DNA from: Deltaproteobacteria bacterium
GTDB taxonomy: Bacteria; Desulfobacterota; Desulfobacteria; Desulfobacterales; Desulfobacteraceae
Assembly: GCA_019314105.1 (NCBI GenBank)
Contig: JAFCZY010000148.1
Span: 1 to 5,691, forward strand
Direction of reading: 5' to 3'
DNA length: 5,691 nucleotides
The position numbers and the translations under genes were made by a program. A model generated the notes under the pieces. The model was not told the origin of the DNA, ran no database searches, and saw only the letters and a list, made by a program, of their open reading frames with translations. The stretch's first letter is position 1. Each line of letters starts with the position of its first letter. Below are positions 1-4,750 of the stretch, piece after piece.

Positions 1-148
1 TTCTGTCGGCAGATAGAGCTGGTTGGTTCCGGTTATTGCCAGTCTGGCTGTGTAGGTTTCTCCAGTATTCAGGTTCTGTCTTTCCTTGAAGTCTTAATGC
101 CCAGGCAAGTGCAAGTTCCATGTTGTAATGGCCGGCAATGTATTTCAT
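1..148 (-). CDS. Partial unrecognised ORF after mazF, running off the left edge
   Basis: An open frame of 49 codons starts at an ATG (146-148) and continues without a stop to the window edge. The encoded start is MKYIAGHYNMELALAWALRL, followed by a more polar stretch with EYW and several Asn and Gln residues. The beginning could form an amphipathic helix; I do not recognise a family. It lies 24 nt after the mazF stop and in the same frame, with only a weak GGGA upstream as a ribosome site, so it may be a downstream operon member, a decayed gene piece or chance. The opposite strand is also open over these bases, which lowers confidence. The base composition is less AT-rich than the neighbouring TA genes. 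Confidence 0.35.
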   Translation of the reverse strand, partial: MKYIAGHYNMELALAWALRLQGKTEPEYWRNLHSQTGNNRNQPALSADR

Positions 149-150
149 GT

Positions 151-170
151 CCCGGCCCTGGTAAGTATTT
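151..170. repeat. Partial copy of the dispersed TA-flanking repeat
   Basis: Bases 156-170 read CCCTGGTAAGTATTT and match 14 of 15 bases of the copy at 850-864. This copy keeps the GGTAAGTNTTT half but has GGCC where other copies have the GGGTC/GACCC palindrome. It lies just beyond the mazF stop codon, so the mazF module has a repeat piece at each end. Confidence 0.5.
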
Positions 171-172
171 AG

Positions 173-520
173 CTATCTTATATCCATAACAAGTTTCATG
201 CCTTTGTAAACTTCAGCAAGCCTGTCTTTCGTAAGGCTGCCGATCATTTCTTTAAGGCTTAGTTTATCCACTGTTTTTATCTGTGTCATATTAACCACCG
301 ATCGTTTGGAAAGATTTGCTTCTCCTTTCCGTAGGGTCACATTTCCCGGCAGTCCACCAAATTTCAAAGTTGAGGTAATTGCCACCACAATAACCGTGTT
401 CAATTTACTGTCGTTCAACAGATCATTTTGGACCACAAGTCCAGGACGTCTGCCCATTGGCTCGGAGCCTTTTGCGGGTGAAAAATCCACCCAATAAACA
501 GAACCCTTCCTGATTACCAT
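173..520 (-). CDS. mazF: MazF/PemK-family toxin (mRNA interferase)
   Basis: A 115-residue protein of the usual MazF length. Members of this family are sequence-specific, ribosome-independent endoribonucleases that cleave mRNA when their antitoxin is degraded. The N-terminus has the family signature: RKGSVYWVDF (residues 4-13), GSEPMGRRPGLVVQND (18-33) and TVIVVAITS (42-50). R25 and T49 sit where the catalytic Arg and Thr lie in Bacillus EndoA (known for the family; alignment by eye). The ATG overlaps the end of the upstream antitoxin gene by 7 nt (ATGGTAA), so translation is probably coupled and no separate promoter is needed. The reading frame is intact with no missing core residue, so the toxin is probably functional. 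The target sequence cannot be read from the protein. Confidence 0.93.
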   Translation of the reverse strand: MVIRKGSVYWVDFSPAKGSEPMGRRPGLVVQNDLLNDSKLNTVIVVAITSTLKFGGLPGNVTLRKGEANLSKRSVVNMTQIKTVDKLSLKEMIGSLTKDRLAEVYKGMKLVMDIR

Positions 521-768
521 TCCTGACCCTCGTCAGATCCTGATCCTTCAAACCATCTGGCGCAACTATGTTGTTCTCTTCTTATTGATTCATCAGAAAA
601 AGTATTGTCGTAGGCATCCTTGATAAACCGGTTTCGTTCCGCCATGAGCTTTTCCCTGAGTATGATAGAGATAAATTTACTCCTGGACAGGCCTTTTTTC
701 TTACTGAGATCATCGATCATCGTTACTAATTCTTTTGGAATAGTGATAGCAACCTTTTGAGTATGCAT
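514..768 (-). CDS. Ribbon-helix-helix (CopG-like) antitoxin of the MazF module
   Basis: An 84-residue antitoxin paired with mazF. Residues 5-14 (KVAITIPKEL) form the DNA-binding beta strand. Residues 15-40, including the turn KKGLSRSKFI, form the two helices of an RHH fold. The acidic, Gly/Ser-rich C-terminus (ending GSGSDEGQEW) is the part expected to block the MazF active site. This resembles the EndoAI-EndoA arrangement of Firmicutes, where MazE is RHH rather than AbrB-like. I chose the ATG at 766-768 because AAAGGAGG lies 10 nt before it. The frame is open 37 codons further upstream, but that extension runs through the promoter and a repeat and is not protein-like. The gene overlaps mazF by 7 nt and probably represses its own promoter. 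Confidence 0.88.
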   Translation of the reverse strand: MHTQKVAITIPKELVTMIDDLSKKKGLSRSKFISIILREKLMAERNRFIKDAYDNTFSDESIRREQHSCARWFEGSGSDEGQEW

Positions 769-786
769 GTTTTGTATGCCTCCTTT

Positions 787-806
787 GTATGATAACTTAT
801 GAATAC
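787..806. promoter_or_regulatory. Candidate operator of the RHH-mazF operon
   Basis: A 20-bp imperfect palindrome: GTAT-g-ATAA, one base, TTAT-ga-ATAC. It covers the -10 box and the likely start of transcription. A second inverted pair, GATAAC (791-796) and GTTATC (817-822), spans the promoter spacer. RHH antitoxins commonly bind such sites to repress their own operon; binding here is inferred. Confidence 0.45.
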
Positions 807-828
807 CAGGAGTGTCGTTATCTGTCAA
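800..828 (-). promoter_or_regulatory. Sigma70-like promoter of the RHH-mazF operon
   Basis: On the minus strand TTGACA (823-828) is followed after exactly 17 bp by TATTCA (800-805). The -35 box is a perfect consensus and the -10 box is moderate. The antitoxin start codon lies about 32 nt downstream of the -10 box, with its Shine-Dalgarno between them. Confidence 0.6.
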
Positions 829-834
829 GAGTGA

Positions 835-872
835 GTTAGCAGGGTCTAACCCTGGTAAGTGTTTGATTTTAA
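835..872. repeat. Dispersed TA-flanking repeat, copy upstream of the RHH-mazF operon
   Basis: Bases 843-872 match 4766-4795 at 26 of 30 positions. The core AGGGT-CTA-ACCCT (841-853) is a short palindrome, and GTTAG (835-839) can alternatively pair with CTAAC (846-850). The element ends 12 bp upstream of the -35 box of the operon. The shared tail GGTAAGTGTTTGNTTTTAA follows on the plus strand. Confidence 0.65.
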
Positions 873-900
873 AAACCATTCATTGCAATTTTGGGTGTTT

Positions 901-950
901 TTTGCTTTTAGGCTCTGCTTTTTGGGGTCAAAAAGTGGGTTTTAAGCAAA
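901..950. other. AT-rich nested inverted repeats after the broken relE
   Basis: CTTTTTG (918-924) and CAAAAAG (929-935) are perfect inverted arms around GGGT. TTTGCTT (901-907) and AAGCAAA (944-950) form an outer pair. This lies 15 to 64 nt beyond the relE stop codon, so it could end transcription of module 3. The stems are AT-rich and no clean U-tract follows, so a terminator is only a possibility. Confidence 0.3.
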
Positions 951-964
951 GGTTTTATTAAGGT

Positions 965-1272
965 TTAAGGATTATTTTGAATCCGGTTTACAGCTTTTTT
1001 ATATACTTTCATATTATCTCGCTTGCCGATTGCAATAATTTGAACCAGGATCTTTTTTTCAACAATTTTATAAACAATCCTGATTTTTTTACGATCAGCG
1101 TACATTTTCCTATATCCGGATAAATCAAGGCCCTGTCTGTTGCCAAGTTTTTTCCCATTACCCGGGGTCAGTGATAATTTTTTATCTGTTTCAAGACAAG
1201 AACTTTCCGACGATTGTCCAGCTCAGAAATCTCACGGGCAGCATCGGGATGAAAAATAATTTTAAATTTCAT
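965..1272 (-). pseudogene. RelE-family toxin gene broken by a single-base deletion
   Basis: The ATG at 1270-1272 lies within the end of the upstream antitoxin gene. It opens a RelE-like N-terminus, MKFKIIFHPDAAREISELD, and stops after 34 codons at TGA (1168-1170). From there another frame continues as LTPGNGKKLGNRQGLDLSGY, then RKMYADRKKIRIVYKIV, and ends near IIAIGKRDNMKVYKKAV at TAA (965-967). The total of 308 nt is one short of a 102-codon gene plus stop. Adding one A to the run of six (T-run 1178-1183 on plus) restores the whole RelE protein, including QIKKLSLTPGNG and the conserved C-terminal GKR...Y region. RelE toxins cleave mRNA on the ribosome; as written this one yields only an inactive 34-residue peptide. 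Alternatives are a sequencing error or rare slippage on the A-run. Confidence 0.85.
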
Positions 1273-1561
1273 TCAAGTCAATGCCCTGTTCAGCCAATAA
1301 TTGGTCTAAATCAATATATTCATTCAAAGGTGTGTCTTTTCTTTGTTCAACGGTTTTATAGATTTGAATATGTTCGAATAATTCCAGGAGCTCATAAATT
1401 CTTTCATATTCTTCTATAGATAGAATGATCGCTTCCAGTTTGTTTTTTCTCATGACAGCAATTTTGTCTTTTTCATGTTTTGTAATGCTGTCAAGAATAG
1501 AACTGAAATTTCGAACTATTTCTGTTGAACTCATTAACTCTGTTTTTTTATAGGTAAGCAT
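1262..1561 (-). CDS. Phd/YefM-family antitoxin paired with the broken RelE
   Basis: A 99-residue antitoxin. After a short leader, residues 10-55 (MSSTEIVRNFSSILDSI, then DKIAVMRKNKLEAIILSIEEYERI) show the Phd/YefM pattern: an N-terminal DNA-binding and dimerisation domain with the typical 'V.R..K.EAIILS..EYE' segment. The acidic C-terminus (EYIDLDQLLAEQGIDLNEI) is the expected toxin-binding tail. I chose the first ATG because GGAG lies 7 nt before it; the internal ATG at 1532-1534 has only a weak site. The gene overlaps the relE start by 11 nt. The antitoxin is intact although its toxin is not. It may survive because it still represses its promoter or neutralises a related toxin, or it may simply not have decayed yet. 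Confidence 0.87.
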   Translation of the reverse strand: MLTYKKTELMSSTEIVRNFSSILDSITKHEKDKIAVMRKNKLEAIILSIEEYERIYELLELFEHIQIYKTVEQRKDTPLNEYIDLDQLLAEQGIDLNEI

Positions 1562-1580
1562 TTTTCAACTCCATGTATTT

Positions 1581-1596
1581 ATGTATTTAAATACAT
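1581..1596. promoter_or_regulatory. Candidate operator: perfect 16-bp palindrome
   Basis: ATGTATTTAAATACAT is a perfect palindrome. A further direct copy of its half-site ATGTATTT lies immediately beside it at 1573-1580. The sites cover the likely transcription start and touch the -10 box, the usual position for autorepression by a Phd/YefM antitoxin-toxin complex. Binding is inferred. Confidence 0.6.
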
Positions 1597-1623
1597 ACTA
1601 CAGCATGCAGCCGGCTTCGTCAA
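1595..1623 (-). promoter_or_regulatory. Sigma70-like promoter of the YefM-relE (broken) operon
   Basis: On the minus strand TTGACG (1618-1623) is followed after exactly 17 bp by TAGTAT (1595-1600). The antitoxin ATG lies 34 nt downstream, with GGAG between. The promoter overlaps the palindrome at 1581-1596. Confidence 0.6.
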
Positions 1624-1629
1624 GCTAAT

Positions 1630-1667
1630 GGGGTCTGACCCAGCTAAGTATTATATTAGGGTCAGGC
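1630..1667. repeat. Dispersed TA-flanking repeat, hairpin copy upstream of YefM-relE
   Basis: The core GGGTCTGACCC (1631-1641) is palindromic apart from its centre. CTGACC (1635-1640) also pairs with GGTCAG (1660-1665), and CTAA (1644-1647) pairs with TTAG (1656-1659), giving a 10-bp stem with an 8-nt loop and a 3-nt bulge. The tail TAAGTATT resembles that of the other copies. The element ends 6 bp upstream of the -35 box of the operon. Confidence 0.6.
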
Positions 1668-1884
1668 TTTCCTTATTGTGGTTATTGGAAAACGGGAGAA
1701 CGGGTTACCCAGCTCCGCCCCTTCGGTTACATAGAAAATTCTGTGTAATTAATTGTAATTATTGACTTTTTGTTTAAAACTATCAACTGCTTTGTGTCTT
1801 ATTTATTCATGAGATGAATTTGTAAACCAAGCGGATGTTGTTGTCAAGGGTAAAAGTTTATTTTGGGAGTCATATACGTTTCAC
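1668..1884. other. Non-coding gap between the YefM operon and the ATPase gene
   Basis: I see no convincing gene here. It contains a GC-richer patch (about 1690-1730, with GGGTTACCC and CCGCCCC) inside strongly AT-rich sequence. The patch looks like debris of an inserted element but has no ORF, inverted ends or target-site duplication that I can identify. No clear promoter toward either neighbour is visible. Confidence 0.4.
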
Positions 1885-1911
1885 CGCAGAGTGCGCTGAG
1901 GGCGCTGAGTT
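1881..1911. repeat. GC-rich nonamer repeat at the 3' end of the ATPase gene
   Basis: After TCAC (1881-1884), three imperfect 9-bp units follow: CGCAGAGTG (1885-1893), CGCTGAGGG (1894-1902) and CGCTGAGTT (1903-1911). A T-run then leads straight into the ATPase stop codon. The wording (CACCGCAGAG...CGCTGAGGGCGCTGAG) resembles short CGCAGAG-type interspersed repeats found in many bacterial genomes; I recall the type but cannot confirm the family. It stands out against the AT-rich surroundings. Confidence 0.5.
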
Positions 1912-1915
1912 TTTT

Positions 1916-3217
1916 TTATGATCCCGCTATTAAACAACAGGCATAAAGAGGGATATTGACAAAATCATCATCCCGGGTAAAATTTCTCGGTGAGGTGCGA
2001 TATATTCTTTTGGGATGGTATTTGTCGGCGTAGCTCCTTAGGCTTTTGATATTTCTATTTAAGCCGCTTTTAACTTCCAGAGGGAAAATAGTATTATGGT
2101 GCTGCAGGATAAAATCTACCTCTGCATCACTTTTTGAGGTCCAATAATGAAGATCTCTGACACCGCCGGCAACAAGTTCGGAAGCCACATAATTTTCTAT
2201 GAATGCACCATTATATTCTGAAAAAAGTCTGCTGGATTTAACAATGATGTCAGATGTGATATTGAGCATGGCACCCAACAATCCTGAATCGAGCAGGTAC
2301 ACTTTAAATTTTGTAAAATCAGCATAACCGGACAGCGGCAATTTGGGGGTGCTGATATTATAAACGACATTGATCAAACCGGCCTTTTTGAGCCAGACGA
2401 TCGTTTGCTCAAATGTTGATGCTCTGGCATTTTTACGCGCCTGGCTATACTTGAATTTCTTGTTTTCCTTTGCCAGCTGACGGGGTATGGAATGCCAGAA
2501 TTCAGATGTTTTGATTGCCTGTAACCTGTCTGAATACTTTGCAAAATCCCTGGAGTAAGCCTCTAATATTTCATTTTGAATTTTCCGCGCCAAAGCGATG
2601 TCACGACTTCTTTTGTATTCTTTAAGGACTTCGGGCATGCCACCGAGATAGAGATATATTTTAAAATGTGACAATAAATTTTCATGTATTATGTCAAGCA
2701 AAGGTTCATTGTCTTTTTTTGATTGTAATTTATCCGCCAGAAGTTCTTCACCAAAAGCGATTAAATATTCATTAAAAGACATGGGATAGAGCATCATAAA
2801 ATTCACTTTGCCGACAGGGAAGCTGCTGTCTTTAGCTATGCTGACCCCTAATAATGAGCCGGCTGCAATGATATGATACTCAGGTGCCTGTTCATGGAAA
2901 TACTTTAAGCTTGTCAGAACTTGGGGAACAGCCTGGATTTCATCAAAAAAAATCAAGGTGCCTTTGCTGGATATTTTTTTCCCTGAATACAAGCTTAAAT
3001 TTTCAATAATATTTTCAGGGTTCAACTTTTTTTTAAATAACTCTCCTAAGCCTGCGTCTTGTTCAAAATTGAATTTGAAAAAATTGGCATATTCTTTATT
3101 TCCAAATGCTTCCACCAGGTAGGTCTTGCCGACCTGACGCGCACCCTGAAGCAGCAACGGCTTGCGTCTTTGATCTTTTTTCCATAGCAATAACTTATTA
3201 TAAATTTTTCGTTTCAG
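1916..3217 (-). CDS. AAA_14 / DUF4143-family ATPase
   Basis: A P-loop ATPase of a widespread, often horizontally spread family of unknown role. Numbered from the TTG at 3190, it has a Walker A GARQVGKT (16-23), Walker B LIFFDEI (79-85) and a sensor-like AAGSLLGV (109-116). The family's LYPMSFNEYL (134-143) and YLGGMPEVL (181-189) segments follow. The C-terminal DUF4143 part has IENYVASEL (331-339) and AEVDFIL...PLEVKSG (356-376); D359, E372 and K374 resemble a PD-(D/E)XK nuclease core. I prefer a CTG start at 3215-3217: GGAG lies 7 nt before it, an in-frame TAA lies just upstream, and the added LKRKIYNKL matches how family members begin. That gives 433 residues; a TTG start at 3190 gives 424 but lacks a good ribosome site. 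No partner gene is evident. Confidence 0.85.
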   Translation of the reverse strand: MKRKIYNKLLLWKKDQRRKPLLLQGARQVGKTYLVEAFGNKEYANFFKFNFEQDAGLGELFKKKLNPENIIENLSLYSGKKISSKGTLIFFDEIQAVPQVLTSLKYFHEQAPEYHIIAAGSLLGVSIAKDSSFPVGKVNFMMLYPMSFNEYLIAFGEELLADKLQSKKDNEPLLDIIHENLLSHFKIYLYLGGMPEVLKEYKRSRDIALARKIQNEILEAYSRDFAKYSDRLQAIKTSEFWHSIPRQLAKENKKFKYSQARKNARASTFEQTIVWLKKAGLINVVYNISTPKLPLSGYADFTKFKVYLLDSGLLGAMLNITSDIIVKSSRLFSEYNGAFIENYVASELVAGGVRDLHYWTSKSDAEVDFILQHHNTIFPLEVKSGLNRNIKSLRSYADKYHPKRIYRTSPRNFTRDDDFVNIPLYACCLIAGS

Positions 3218-3334
3218 TGTTTATCTCCAAAATTTCGTCACTATCATTATTAATTATCTGCTATTTTTTGTTATTTCCTTTAATATCTATACCTCAAAAA
3301 ACGACAATTGGGCAAGTATTTTTTGTGAGGGGCC

Positions 3335-3346
3335 GGGTCTGATCCC
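3335..3346. repeat. Possible repeat core at the edge of the ATPase remnant
   Basis: GGGTCTGATCCC is a near-palindrome like the core of the TA-flanking repeats, and AAGTATTTTTT lies nearby (3314-3324). The right part from 3340 is also the first base pairs of the ATPase-derived remnant, so the resemblance may come from a recombination junction rather than a separate insertion. Confidence 0.35.
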
Positions 3347-3420
3347 GCTATTAAACAACAGGCATAAAGTCGGAAGCCACATAATTTTCTATAACTGCAC
3401 CATTATATTCTGAAAAAAGT
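3340..3420 (-). pseudogene. Remnant of a second copy of the DUF4143 ATPase gene
   Basis: Bases 3340-3369 are identical to 1919-1948, the extreme 3' end of the complete ATPase gene. They are joined directly to 3370-3420, which matches 2178-2228 at 49 of 51 bases (the segment encoding LFSEYNGA.IENYVAS). The 229 bp that separate these parts in the complete gene are missing, shifting the frame, so the remnant reads on to a premature TAA. The homology stops 11 nt before the vapC stop codon. I infer a former duplicate that lost its middle by deletion and its 5' part by replacement with, or insertion of, vapBC. It has no coding potential of its own. Confidence 0.88.
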
Positions 3421-3431
3421 TTGTTATTATT

Positions 3432-3839
3432 TTAATCAAGCCAGTTATTTAATTTCAAATTTGGAATTCTGGAAAATTCTTTGATATTAGCACTTATCAG
3501 GGTTAAATCCAAAGCCATAGCGTGAGATGCTATCAACATATCATTTGGCCCGATTGGAGTGCCGGTCTTTTCAAGGAACACCCTTAATTTTGAGTAATGA
3601 GTGTCCGCTGGCGGTTTTAAAGCAAGAATATCAATATGGGACAAGATAGCTTCTACCTGTTTGGTTAAACGGCTGGAATTTTTTTTATGGATGCCATAAC
3701 GCAACTCAGCAGCAACAATTATGCTTGTACAAATTGTTTCTTCTCCATTTTTTTTTATTTGTTTAAAAATCTGCCCTGCAGGATGCCGCACAATATCGGA
3801 AATAATGTTGGTATCAAGCATATATAAAAAACTGCTCAT
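3432..3839 (-). CDS. vapC: VapC-family toxin (PIN-domain ribonuclease)
   Basis: A 135-residue PIN-domain protein of normal VapC length. The family are Mg2+-dependent endoribonucleases that often cut tRNA or rRNA and are inhibited by VapB. Acidic active-site residues are visible: D9 in YMLDTNIIS, E45 in VAAELRYG, and D100 in GPNDMLIASHA. The C-terminal LISANIKEFSRIPNLKLNNW corresponds to the usual 'TNN..EF.R..GL...NW' end, with N118 near the place of the variable fourth acid. The ATG lies 2 nt after the vapB stop codon, so translation is probably coupled. The frame is intact. Its 3' end abuts the ATPase remnant, suggesting the vapBC pair arrived in or replaced part of that gene. Confidence 0.94.
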   Translation of the reverse strand: MSSFLYMLDTNIISDIVRHPAGQIFKQIKKNGEETICTSIIVAAELRYGIHKKNSSRLTKQVEAILSHIDILALKPPADTHYSKLRVFLEKTGTPIGPNDMLIASHAMALDLTLISANIKEFSRIPNLKLNNWLD

Positions 3840-3841
3840 AA

Positions 3842-4081
3842 CTATAATTCAATATCATCTAAAGGTAATAAATTTTTGTCTATGTCGGGAAAGACTTCAT
3901 CAAGAGGTTCAAGTGTTTCCAATAGCATTAAAAGTGAAGGGCGTTTAACCGGTTTTATTATCAACATACCTTTTTCTTTAATAATGATGGCCTCATTACC
4001 CGGCAGTTCAAAGGCTTTTGGAATACGCAATGCCTGGCTGCGACCATTTTTAAAAAGACGAATACGACGTTCTGTCTGCAT
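3842..4081 (-). CDS. vapB: VapB-family antitoxin (AbrB/SpoVT fold)
   Basis: A 79-residue antitoxin directly upstream of vapC. Residues 5-47 (RIRLFKNGRSQALRIPKAF, then AIIIKEKGMLIIKPV) show the swapped-hairpin AbrB pattern of VapB and MazE proteins, which binds operator DNA as a dimer. The acidic C-terminus (EPLDEVFPDIDKNLLPLDDIEL) should wrap around the VapC PIN domain. The start is well supported: AAAGGAGA lies about 6 nt before the ATG. The pair presumably represses its own promoter, as is usual for VapBC, although I see no clean palindrome upstream. Only about 93 nt separate it from the end of the preceding relE, so read-through from that operon is possible. Confidence 0.93.
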   Translation of the reverse strand: MQTERRIRLFKNGRSQALRIPKAFELPGNEAIIIKEKGMLIIKPVKRPSLLMLLETLEPLDEVFPDIDKNLLPLDDIEL

Positions 4082-4114
4082 AATAATCTCCTTTAAAAAG
4101 AGATGATCTGTTTA

Positions 4115-4144
4115 TATATATCTATGTGGCCTATGCTTAGTCAT
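4115..4144 (-). promoter_or_regulatory. Weak candidate promoter of vapBC
   Basis: On the minus strand ATGACT (4139-4144) and TATATA (4115-4120) are separated by 18 bp, and the region is AT-rich. The -35 match is poor. It is offered because vapB needs either a promoter in this gap or read-through from the upstream relE operon. Confidence 0.3.
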
Positions 4145-4174
4145 ATGTCATATTGTTGATAAAAGCAAATTATT

Positions 4175-4420
4175 TTAGTAATGGTAAATGGCAAGAATAA
4201 AGACAAGAACTCGTTTATTGAAAACCTGATAAACCACCCTGTAATCACCAATTCTGAGTTTTCGAAAATTTTTAAGGTTATGAGATAATGGTGCGCCAAA
4301 CTTTTCAGGCGCTCTGGTGAGCTTTTCATTAATTATCAGCATGATTCTTCTTGCGGCTGCAGGCCCTATGCTTTGCATATCATCATCAACATCTTTATGA
4401 TAAATAATTTCCCAGGTCAT
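4175..4420 (-). CDS. RelE/ParE-family toxin
   Basis: An 81-residue RelE/ParE-superfamily toxin. It opens MTWEIIYHKDVDDDMQSIG, followed by the helical ARRIMLIINEKL. The conserved core PLSHNLKNFRKLRIGDYRVVYQV (residues 44-66) is typical of RelE proteins that cleave mRNA in the ribosomal A site. The ATG overlaps the antitoxin stop codon by 4 nt (ATGA), indicating translational coupling. The C-terminus is short: after the last strand it ends AIYHY, where relatives usually continue as 'A(I/V)GHR...VY'. The Arg and Tyr of that tail contribute to catalysis in E. coli RelE, so this protein may be weakened or may use other residues. The name is kept general because RelE and ParE cannot be separated from sequence alone. 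Confidence 0.88.
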   Translation of the reverse strand: MTWEIIYHKDVDDDMQSIGPAAARRIMLIINEKLTRAPEKFGAPLSHNLKNFRKLRIGDYRVVYQVFNKRVLVFILAIYHY

Positions 4421-4686
4421 TTTGCATATTTATCCATCATTTCTCTATGGGAAATGGTTTCTCCGGGATCAAAATTTTGAATCCTGGAAAGAGCAAGAGA
4501 TGTCAGGCGAAGGTCTTCAATCTCTTCTTCCATTGCTTCATATGCGTTAAATGACATAAGTATTGCCTTTGGAGAATTATTTTTTAAAATAATCAGTTTG
4601 TCATTTTCTCCGGTTTCCAGAGTATTGAGTGTTGCAGCAGTCTTTTTTGCAAGCTGCGTAGAAGATAAATAATTTTTTATTTGCAT
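4417..4686 (-). CDS. Phd/YefM-family antitoxin of the RelE module
   Basis: An 89-residue antitoxin. Residues 1-55 (MQIKNYLSSTQLAKKTAATL, then DKLIILKNNSPKAILMSFNAYEAM) match the Phd/YefM pattern: N-terminal DNA-binding domain, central strand 'II.KN..P.A.L.S...YE'. The C-terminal part (ISHREMMDKYAK) is the toxin-contacting tail. Two ATGs lie 6 nt apart. I chose the second (4684-4686) because AGAGG is 7 nt before it but only 1 nt before the first (4690-4692). The gene overlaps the relE toxin by 4 nt. Its promoter is the strongest-looking in the window. Its sequence differs clearly from the Phd/YefM antitoxin at 1262-1561, so the two modules are not recent duplicates. Confidence 0.9.
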   Translation of the reverse strand: MQIKNYLSSTQLAKKTAATLNTLETGENDKLIILKNNSPKAILMSFNAYEAMEEEIEDLRLTSLALSRIQNFDPGETISHREMMDKYAK

Positions 4687-4719
4687 AATCATACCTCTTT
4701 TGTATGCGTAATTATACTA

Positions 4720-4748
4720 ATAATAATACTCATTATTTAATTTGTCAA
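4720..4748 (-). promoter_or_regulatory. Sigma70-like promoter of the Phd/YefM-relE operon
   Basis: On the minus strand TTGACA (4743-4748) and TATTAT (4720-4725) are separated by exactly 17 bp. A TATAAT (4711-4716) lies just downstream but would need a 26-bp spacer. The AT-rich repeats around the start site could hold an operator, but no perfect palindrome is visible. Confidence 0.65.
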
Positions 4749-4750
4749 TA

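Noticed and set aside
835..872. Integron attC site, because TA cassettes are common in superintegrons and GTCTAAC fits the RYYYAAC core
   Set aside because: There is no matching GTTRRRY partner in the right order, other copies carry GTCTGACC instead, and the genes are not spaced as integron cassettes.
769..879. N-terminal extension of the RHH antitoxin (37 extra residues)
   Set aside because: It covers the promoter, operator and a repeat, while a strong Shine-Dalgarno precedes the internal ATG at 768.
1171..1419. 82-codon plus-strand open frame, and similar ones at 3106-3342, 3721-3948, 3876-4106, 4808-5047 and 4981-5265
   Set aside because: They lie antisense to well-supported genes, show no family features and lack ribosome sites.
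1690..1730. Insertion sequence end or mobile element in the GC-richer patch
   Set aside because: No transposase, terminal inverted repeat pair or target duplication could be found in or near it.
4141..4329. 62-codon minus-strand open frame overlapping relE
   Set aside because: It is an out-of-frame shadow of the RelE toxin with no protein-like signature.
4711..4716. TATAAT as the -10 box of the Phd/YefM-relE operon
   Set aside because: It is 26 bp from TTGACA, while TATTAT at 4720-4725 has ideal 17-bp spacing.
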